Shown: positions 59,253 through 64,000 of the stretch, one piece after another
Position numbering within the stretch: position 1 is the first letter of the stretch
Layout: the number at the start of each line of letters is the position of its first letter
Source: Actinomycetospora lemnae
GTDB taxonomy: Bacteria > Actinomycetota > Actinomycetes > Mycobacteriales > Pseudonocardiaceae
NCBI RefSeq assembly: GCF_028737315.1
Contig: NZ_JAQZAO010000012.1
Span: forward strand, 62,001 to 126,000
DNA: 64,000 bases
Reading direction: 5' to 3'
Notes under the pieces: model-generated
Told to the model about the DNA's origin: nothing
The model's input: only the letters and a program-made list of their open reading frames with translations
Database searches by the model: none
Position numbers and translations under genes: made by a program

Positions 59253-60170
59253 TTAGACCTCGTCGAAAAGTGCACGCACATCGGTAGGCCCAATTTCGCG
59301 ATCGTACAGCCTTCCTACGAACGACTTACTCTCCGCGTGGAGCGATAAGGATGATTGAAGGATTACTCGATCCGCGGGTTGGACCAGACGCGTACTCCAC
59401 CGGTCCGCGAGCAGCGTCCTTGCGGCAAGCGCGAAGTCCTCGTACGTCACCGAAGCGTTGACGAAGCAGCGCCGCCATGCCTCAAGGAAGCGCACTTGTC
59501 CTTCCTCGTTTGAAAATCCTCGCGGATAGTGATCGGTGTTGAGCGGATCACGGATATCGCGGAGATCTTCAAGGAGTGCCGACAGATCATTCAAAGCGAG
59601 CGCACTTCTTCGTGACGTCATAAGGAGCTGCGCCCAGCGTCCAACCACCAACCTCGAGGCGTGAAGTGCGCGCCGAACCAGAACGTGCGCTAGGTTGCGC
59701 CACTCGGGATCCTGCATCAGCACCTTCAAGCGCGACACATCGCTAGGTGTCTCGATCTCCCCGCGACCGACGGCGCTCTCATCGACATAAGCGAGATTGT
59801 GGCGAGCCAGAATTTCTCGGACAGTCTGACGTTCGTGCTCGGATATACCGAAGTCGCTATCGTCCCGCATATTCCCTGCATGTAGAAGAAACCACAGTGT
59901 CCTACGAATCGCTAGAGGGCAGCGTGCCACAGCTCCAAACGCTGTCGCCTCGATCACCAAGTATCTTGCATCTTCCTGCCTCGCTAACCATCGCTCCACG
60001 AAGGTCGCGCCAATCAATAGAAAAAGGGCTGAAGTAAGAAAGTTGGTCAGTATTGGATGACCCAACCAGAAGTCGGCCAAGAGGCCGGTTGGCCAATCAG
60101 AGATAAGAATGAACAGGAGCAAAGCGGAGAGAATAGCGCCTGAGACCCGGACCACGTATCGACGCGACAT
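59253..60170 (-). CDS. Two-TM hypothetical protein with helical cytosolic domain
   Basis: A 305-residue protein. Two hydrophobic segments sit at the N-terminus (SGAILSALLLFILISDWP; LTNFLTSALFLLIGATFV) followed by about 240 residues of soluble, mostly alpha-helical sequence with no known motif (RQEDARYLVIEATAFG, VHVL-free; RVILQSSLSLHAESKSF near the end). Its codons use more A/T than the left chromosome. ATG 60170 is preceded by GGAGATG. A 238-bp gap separates it from the lipase-macro gene and contains a candidate promoter. Membrane effector or sensor for that module is an inference. Confidence 0.7.
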   Translation of the reverse strand: MSRRYVVRVSGAILSALLLFILISDWPTGLLADFWLGHPILTNFLTSALFLLIGATFVERWLARQEDARYLVIEATAFGAVARCPLAIRRTLWFLLHAGNMRDDSDFGISEHERQTVREILARHNLAYVDESAVGRGEIETPSDVSRLKVLMQDPEWRNLAHVLVRRALHASRLVVGRWAQLLMTSRRSALALNDLSALLEDLRDIRDPLNTDHYPRGFSNEEGQVRFLEAWRRCFVNASVTYEDFALAARTLLADRWSTRLVQPADRVILQSSLSLHAESKSFVGRLYDREIGPTDVRALFDEV

Positions 60171-60292
60171 CGCATCTCCTTCGGCAAAGACTGACTATCG
60201 TGATCCAGCAAGAGCCGCTGCTGGTGTCGTCTCGTTCCCTCGCCGGCCGAAGCGAACGAGTATACTGAGGGACTTGGAAAAAGGGCCGACGA

Positions 60293-60321
60293 ACTATCTT
60301 CTAGCTATAGACGATCTACAA
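60293..60321 (-). promoter_or_regulatory. Candidate promoter of the two-TM gene
   Basis: On the minus strand TTGTAG (60321-60316) and GATAGT (60298-60293) are 17 bp apart, a good sigma-70 layout, about 120 bp before the ATG at 60170. Confidence 0.5.
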
Positions 60322-60408
60322 CGAGTGGGTCACCGTGCCGGGTCGGGGGTCACCTTCGTGCGATGGGCGCTTCGAGGAGCCCCGCGGTGCGGCCGCCGAT
60401 AACGATAA

Positions 60409-61896
60409 TCAAGACATCGACCCCGCAAGGCCACCGACATTGCTCGCATGGCGTTGTATTGCGTTGAGCACCAGATCGGTCTCGGCCTTGGTCCACGTGC
60501 AGAAGGAGATCGACCAGGAGCCGTCACGGCCCAACTCCGTCTGCAATGCCTGCCAAATCCATTCGAAACAAACATCAGCACGCAGTCCACCGAGACCAGA
60601 CCCGAACAGCGGCAGAAGTATTGAGCGCAAATCTAAGCCGTACTGGTCGCGCTCCCGCCGGGCGGTCTCGAAGACGTTGTGAACGGCCGTGGCAACCGAA
60701 GGTGGGTGCACAGTGAAGCCGTCGGTCCCAGGGATGGGGTCTCCGATCGCAACGTGGTAGATGCGTTGGACCTTCCGCGCAAGAAGCGATCCGGCCGAGG
60801 TCGGCGCGACGGTGCCCGCCGTGAAGGGCAGGCCGAAGCGTCCGTTGTCTCGAACCCACTGACGCAACTCGTCGGCGGCAGTGTCGTCGAGAATTTCCCC
60901 TGACGGGCTACACCGCGCCGCCGCCCGGCGTAAGCGACCCGAGACCGACGGCTTGAACGTCATCGCCATCTCCATGTAGATATTCTCAGAGGTCGCGACT
61001 ACGTCGATGTCTCGCACTTGGTCGACTGGCCCTGAGCAAACGTAGAAGGGCACGGCGACGTCACCGAACGATACCGAAACCGGACCACGCACAGAGAGCT
61101 CGGTATAGTGCTCGAGGTTTTCCGGACGCTCCTCTCCTAGTGCCAGCGTTGAGGTAATGCTGGGGAACGGCTCGGCCAGCGCCGCGAGAAGATCAGACCG
61201 CAACGCCTGGTAATACTGACTGTTTTCCGATTCGGCGCGAAGGATCCCGGAATGATCGCCGGGCAGCACGCCGTAGATCGGGAAAAAGCCGCTCGCAGAG
61301 CTCGGCCAAACCACGCTGTCGGTCTCGCCCGCGTAACACGCGATCGGGATAGGACAGCGGCGATCGTCGAGAACAGGCGCGTATACCACGTCCCGGAGGA
61401 TAGTTCTCTGGGTCTCGACGACCGACTCCGCCACCGGTCGTAGCTCCTGGTCCTGGCGGTGCCATCTCAACAAGAGCTTGCGCATTGAGAGCAGAAACTC
61501 GGAACCGTTATTCGGCGTGGCAAACAGCACAACGCGCCGCAACTGCGCCATCGCCATTCCCCGTCCGATGGCGAGTTGACGCGCTATATAGCGGAGGATG
61601 ACGAGGCCGCCTTGACTGTGACCGACTAGCACAACTCGTTCATACCGTTCTTGCTTCCGTTGCAGGAATGTCGCCAGCTTATCGGCGATCACATTGAGGT
61701 CGGGAATCCGCGTGGAGATACTACGCAGGAATCGGGGTGTGGAGTACTCGAACGTTTCCACGTCATACGCACCGAGGTCGGCGTCAGCACGCACGCAGGC
61801 CACAGTCGGATGCCACACGCGTGCGCTGGAAAACAAGCCGTGCACGAAAACGACAAGCGCCCTCGGTTCCTGATGATCTCCCCCAGCCGTCGGCAT
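60409..61896 (-). CDS. Lipase-like alpha/beta hydrolase fused to a macro domain
   Basis: A 495-residue fusion. Residues 10-240 are an alpha/beta hydrolase of the PGAP1/DUF676 kind: VVFVHGLFSSARVWHP (oxyanion), nucleophile Ser94 in VLVGHSQGGLVILRY, Asp193 in AGETDS and His215 in LPGDHSG. Residues about 290-480 look like a macro domain: DIDVVATSENIYMEM, RIYHVAIGDP, and ILLPLFGSGLGGLRADVC with the glycine-rich loop, as in ADP-ribose binders. No signal peptide is visible, so it is cytosolic. ATG 61896 lacks a good ribosome site; upstream in-frame ATGs extend to 62025. A lipid effector controlled by a nucleotide-like signal is the inference. Confidence 0.7.
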   Translation of the reverse strand: MPTAGGDHQEPRALVVFVHGLFSSARVWHPTVACVRADADLGAYDVETFEYSTPRFLRSISTRIPDLNVIADKLATFLQRKQERYERVVLVGHSQGGLVILRYIARQLAIGRGMAMAQLRRVVLFATPNNGSEFLLSMRKLLLRWHRQDQELRPVAESVVETQRTILRDVVYAPVLDDRRCPIPIACYAGETDSVVWPSSASGFFPIYGVLPGDHSGILRAESENSQYYQALRSDLLAALAEPFPSITSTLALGEERPENLEHYTELSVRGPVSVSFGDVAVPFYVCSGPVDQVRDIDVVATSENIYMEMAMTFKPSVSGRLRRAAARCSPSGEILDDTAADELRQWVRDNGRFGLPFTAGTVAPTSAGSLLARKVQRIYHVAIGDPIPGTDGFTVHPPSVATAVHNVFETARRERDQYGLDLRSILLPLFGSGLGGLRADVCFEWIWQALQTELGRDGSWSISFCTWTKAETDLVLNAIQRHASNVGGLAGSMS

Positions 61897-62062
61897 GCCG
61901 CGGATCGTACGGGACCGAAATATGCTCGTGGCACACGCCACCAACCCACGGGCTCGCGCTACGAAGGGTACCGGGCCGATTACTCTTCGCATCATGCGAC
62001 CGCGGGGTGCCCGCCAGCCGGCCACGCGGTCGTGGCATGCTTGCCAGGCTCATTTCGTTGCT

Positions 62063-63235
62063 ATGGTTATGGGCAACGAACGAAAATTTGGGGGAGAATT
62101 GCCAGAACCGCAGGACGTGTCGTTCCTCGACCTGAGAACCAAGCTTCGGCAGGATTCGATTTTGGATACGGTGGTCCACGTCGCTGAGGGTGGTCACTCG
62201 TCCGCTCCACTCGTGGTCGAGCTCGATCCCACGTCCTTCTGTGACCTCGCCTGTCCCGAGTGCATCTCCTCTGGCCTGCTTAATGCTGGTCGATTCACCG
62301 AGGAGGCCTTAATCCAGTTCGCTGACGATGCCGTGCAAGCCGGGGTGCGTGCGGTGATCCTGATCGGCGGCGGAGAGCCCCTGCTGCATCCCGCGACCGG
62401 TCGAGTCATTGCAACACTCAGCGCGGGTGGTGTGGCCGTCGGCATCACCACGAACGGCACTCAGCTGCACCGCTACCATCAGCTTGTGGCCCAACAGGTG
62501 GCCTGGACCAGAGTCTCGGTCGACGCCGCCACGGCCCAGACCTACGGCCGATTCCGTCCGGCTCGGGGCGGACGCAACAAGTTTGATCAGGTTATCGAGA
62601 ACATGCGAGCACTGGCGCGGGACAAAAGCGGCCGGCTCGGATTTTCGTTTCTTGCAATGGTGCGGCACGAAACGTCTGTCAAGCAGGCCGAGACCAACAT
62701 CGGAGAGATATGCGACGCCGTTGAACTGGCTGACCGAGTTGGCTGCGACTATATCGAGATTAAGGCCGAGTACGATCTGTCGCACTTCGTCAAGGGCCAC
62801 CGATCAAGTGCGTTGCCGATGTTAGAAAAGGAACTAAACCGTATCGAGCGGGCGCGGCCGCACCTCGACATCGAGGTAATCTTGCAGCAGAACCTGCAAA
62901 GGATGGTGGACGGAGATGGACCGCAAGTCCAGCCCAAAGATTACTCGCGCTGCCCGGTCGCCGAACTCCGAACGCTAATCACGTCGTCCGGGGCTTACCA
63001 CTGCCCGTACCACCGCGGAAATCCCCGAGCACGCTACGGCGACCCCACCGTCCACTCCTTGACCGAGATGTGGGCGAGTGCAGACCGCGAGGCGGTCGCC
63101 CGCCGAATCCGACCGGACCGCGACTGCGAGTTCAGTTGCATTCGACACCAGTCGAACCTGGATATCCTCGAGCTGGCCGACCCGCGCTCCTTACTACGAC
63201 GCAACCGCGTGCCCGACTACGACCCCTTCATCTAG
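62063..63235 (+). CDS. Radical SAM enzyme with SPASM-like cysteines
   Basis: A 390-residue radical SAM enzyme. The cluster motif CDLACPEC (Cys60, Cys64, Cys67), GGGEPLL for SAM and TTNGTQLH follow the fold. The C-terminal third adds Cys at about 297 and 314 (CPVAELRTLITSSGAYHCPY) and 355 and 359 (CEFSC), like SPASM/Twitch auxiliary iron-sulphur clusters. Such enzymes modify peptides, sugars or small molecules. The start is 62063 or 62069, both ATG; no good ribosome site is visible. It is divergent from the lipase-macro gene with 166 bp between and is followed by a cupin after 13 bp. Confidence 0.85.
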   Translation: MVMGNERKFGGELPEPQDVSFLDLRTKLRQDSILDTVVHVAEGGHSSAPLVVELDPTSFCDLACPECISSGLLNAGRFTEEALIQFADDAVQAGVRAVILIGGGEPLLHPATGRVIATLSAGGVAVGITTNGTQLHRYHQLVAQQVAWTRVSVDAATAQTYGRFRPARGGRNKFDQVIENMRALARDKSGRLGFSFLAMVRHETSVKQAETNIGEICDAVELADRVGCDYIEIKAEYDLSHFVKGHRSSALPMLEKELNRIERARPHLDIEVILQQNLQRMVDGDGPQVQPKDYSRCPVAELRTLITSSGAYHCPYHRGNPRARYGDPTVHSLTEMWASADREAVARRIRPDRDCEFSCIRHQSNLDILELADPRSLLRRNRVPDYDPFI

Positions 63236-63248
63236 CGATGGGTAGACC

Positions 63249-63674
63249 TTGACCAACCGCAGCCACATCCTCGGATTGCCGGAGATTCACCGGGGTTCCG
63301 CGGGCGAGACGATCACAAAGCCCGACGGCACGCGGGTGCGGTACTGCCTGTTCGATGAGTACGAGGTCCACTACAACGAGTTACCTGCCGGGGTACGGCA
63401 GGCTTGGCATCACCACGAACAAGTCGAGGAGGCCATCTGTGTGACCGATGGTCAGGTCACCCTGCATTGGATCGACGACGGTGGTGGTCAGCAGGCGACG
63501 ACACTCGACCGGGGCGACCTCGTCCGCCTCGGGACGGCTCCGCACACTCTGGAGAACCAAAGCACGTCGACGGCACAGTTCGTCGTGGTCAAGACGGTAC
63601 CGAGCGGCGGGGGGCACCGAGAGACTTTCCTGACGGACAAGTTTCTCGACAACCCTCCGGGCAGTCCGTCGTGA
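63249..63674 (+). CDS. Cupin-fold protein
   Basis: A 141-residue cupin. RQAWHHHEQVEEAICVTDGQ holds the metal-binding His/Glu set of cupin motif 1 and LVRLGTAPHTLENQS the His of motif 2. It starts at TTG 63249 with 13 bp after the radical SAM stop and overlaps the next gene by GTGA. It may be an isomerase, epimerase or binding protein in the same pathway. Confidence 0.83.
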   Translation: MTNRSHILGLPEIHRGSAGETITKPDGTRVRYCLFDEYEVHYNELPAGVRQAWHHHEQVEEAICVTDGQVTLHWIDDGGGQQATTLDRGDLVRLGTAPHTLENQSTSTAQFVVVKTVPSGGGHRETFLTDKFLDNPPGSPS

Positions 63675-64000
63675 GGGTCGCAGCGGAGGTCACCAACTCC
63701 GGCTCGGCACCGGCGCGCGCCTGTCTCGTCGGCGAGGACCTCGACTGGATGGGCGGCGGGGCAATCCAAGTCGCCATTGGGCTGCGAGTCGCGGTGACCT
63801 GTACCTGGTCTACGACACCAGGAAATCTCGTAATAGAGACATCAGGCGTACTCGACGATCGGCTCACCTTCAGTGGGCCGGCCGAGGTGCCGACCGGTTC
63901 GTGGGCGTTCCTCGCCTCGCGCTGCCTAGGGCTGGCCACGAGCCATCCCGCCTCCCTGGTGCCCCGCCGCGTGTCAGTGACTTCGACAACACCGCAGTCG
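63671..64000 (+). CDS. GHMP-family kinase, N-terminal part (cut by window edge)
   Basis: 110 codons without a stop from GTG 63671, which overlaps the cupin stop. ACLVGEDLDWMGGGAIQVAI matches the start of GHMP small-molecule kinases (G-x-D-x-D-W-x-G-G, substrate-binding N-domain); the ATP loop expected near residue 100-120 lies at or past the end. Together with the radical SAM, cupin and the HAD phosphatase this suggests synthesis of an activated sugar or similar compound. Confidence 0.65.
   Translation, partial: MRVAAEVTNSGSAPARACLVGEDLDWMGGGAIQVAIGLRVAVTCTWSTTPGNLVIETSGVLDDRLTFSGPAEVPTGSWAFLASRCLGLATSHPASLVPRRVSVTSTTPQS

Larger units (their letters stand above)
58009..64000. mobile_element. 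Left part of a genomic island beginning at the tRNA fragment
   Basis: Composition drops at once after the tRNA fragment, AT-ending codons become common, and the gene content (lipase-macro, two-TM protein, radical SAM, cupin, GHMP kinase) is unrelated to the stress and metabolic genes before it. The orientation of the tRNA half places the element to its right with the intact tRNA expected beyond 64000. No integrase is seen in the window, so this rests on the attachment site and composition. Confidence 0.55.

Noticed and set aside
60109-60402. Plus-strand 97-residue ORF across the two-TM gene promoter
   Set aside because: No ribosome site, no motif, and it overlaps both the start of the minus-strand gene and its likely promoter.

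Overview
The window is very GC-rich actinobacterial chromosome. It has GTG/TTG starts, many 4-bp ATGA/GTGA gene overlaps, and families typical of Actinobacteria (DUF222/HNH, DUF3040, DUF3618, DUF4235, PucR, tandem universal stress proteins, protein kinases with beta-propellers). I infer a Pseudonocardiales-type organism such as Pseudonocardia or Actinomycetospora; no rRNA or marker gene in the window proves this.

Left part (1-24.7 kb): a truncated methyltransferase, a DUF222/HNH protein, a methyltransferase with an internal deletion, and a cysteine-synthase-like enzyme divergent from a D-erythronate-type pair (otnK-denD). An amide-utilisation block follows (fmdB-amiS-fmdA plus an AmiC-like receptor and a divergent MarR). 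Next come a MerR / imine-reductase-like pair, two lipid/methyl-transfer enzymes, a SNF2 helicase beside a zinc-motif RNase HI, a broken LysR gene, a frameshifted S9 peptidase, and a holin-like/DUF3618/DUF4235 envelope-stress trio closed by a 28-bp-stem hairpin.

Middle (24.8-57.9 kb): stress and redox genes dominate. There are tandem universal stress proteins, a PucR regulator, a GreA-like factor, a Rieske lipoprotein, a Ser/Thr kinase - degenerate dynamin-like GTPase - pseudokinase cluster with YVTN propellers, a ketoacyl-synthase-III with a 300-residue extension, and an epoxide hydrolase / thioredoxin / MFS / molybdenum oxidase / flavin reductase / zinc-ribbon run that looks like one redox operon. 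Then follow a STAS protein, a CPBP protease, a P450-TetR operon with a perfect operator, TerC with a structured leader, a membrane hydrolase operon, and a pair of paralogous 98-99-residue proteins of unknown family.

Right end (58.0-64.0 kb): immediately after the 3' half of a tRNA gene (57967-58008) the composition falls sharply (34/60 G+C at 59281-59340 versus 49/60 at 57541-57600). This looks like the left end of a genomic island that continues past the window. It carries a lipase-macro-domain fusion, a two-TM protein and a HAD phosphatase on the minus strand, and divergently a radical SAM/SPASM enzyme, a cupin and a partial GHMP kinase. The lipase-macro module and the radical SAM-cupin-GHMP set are the strongest candidates here for undescribed systems, together with the kinase/pseudokinase/GTPase cluster.
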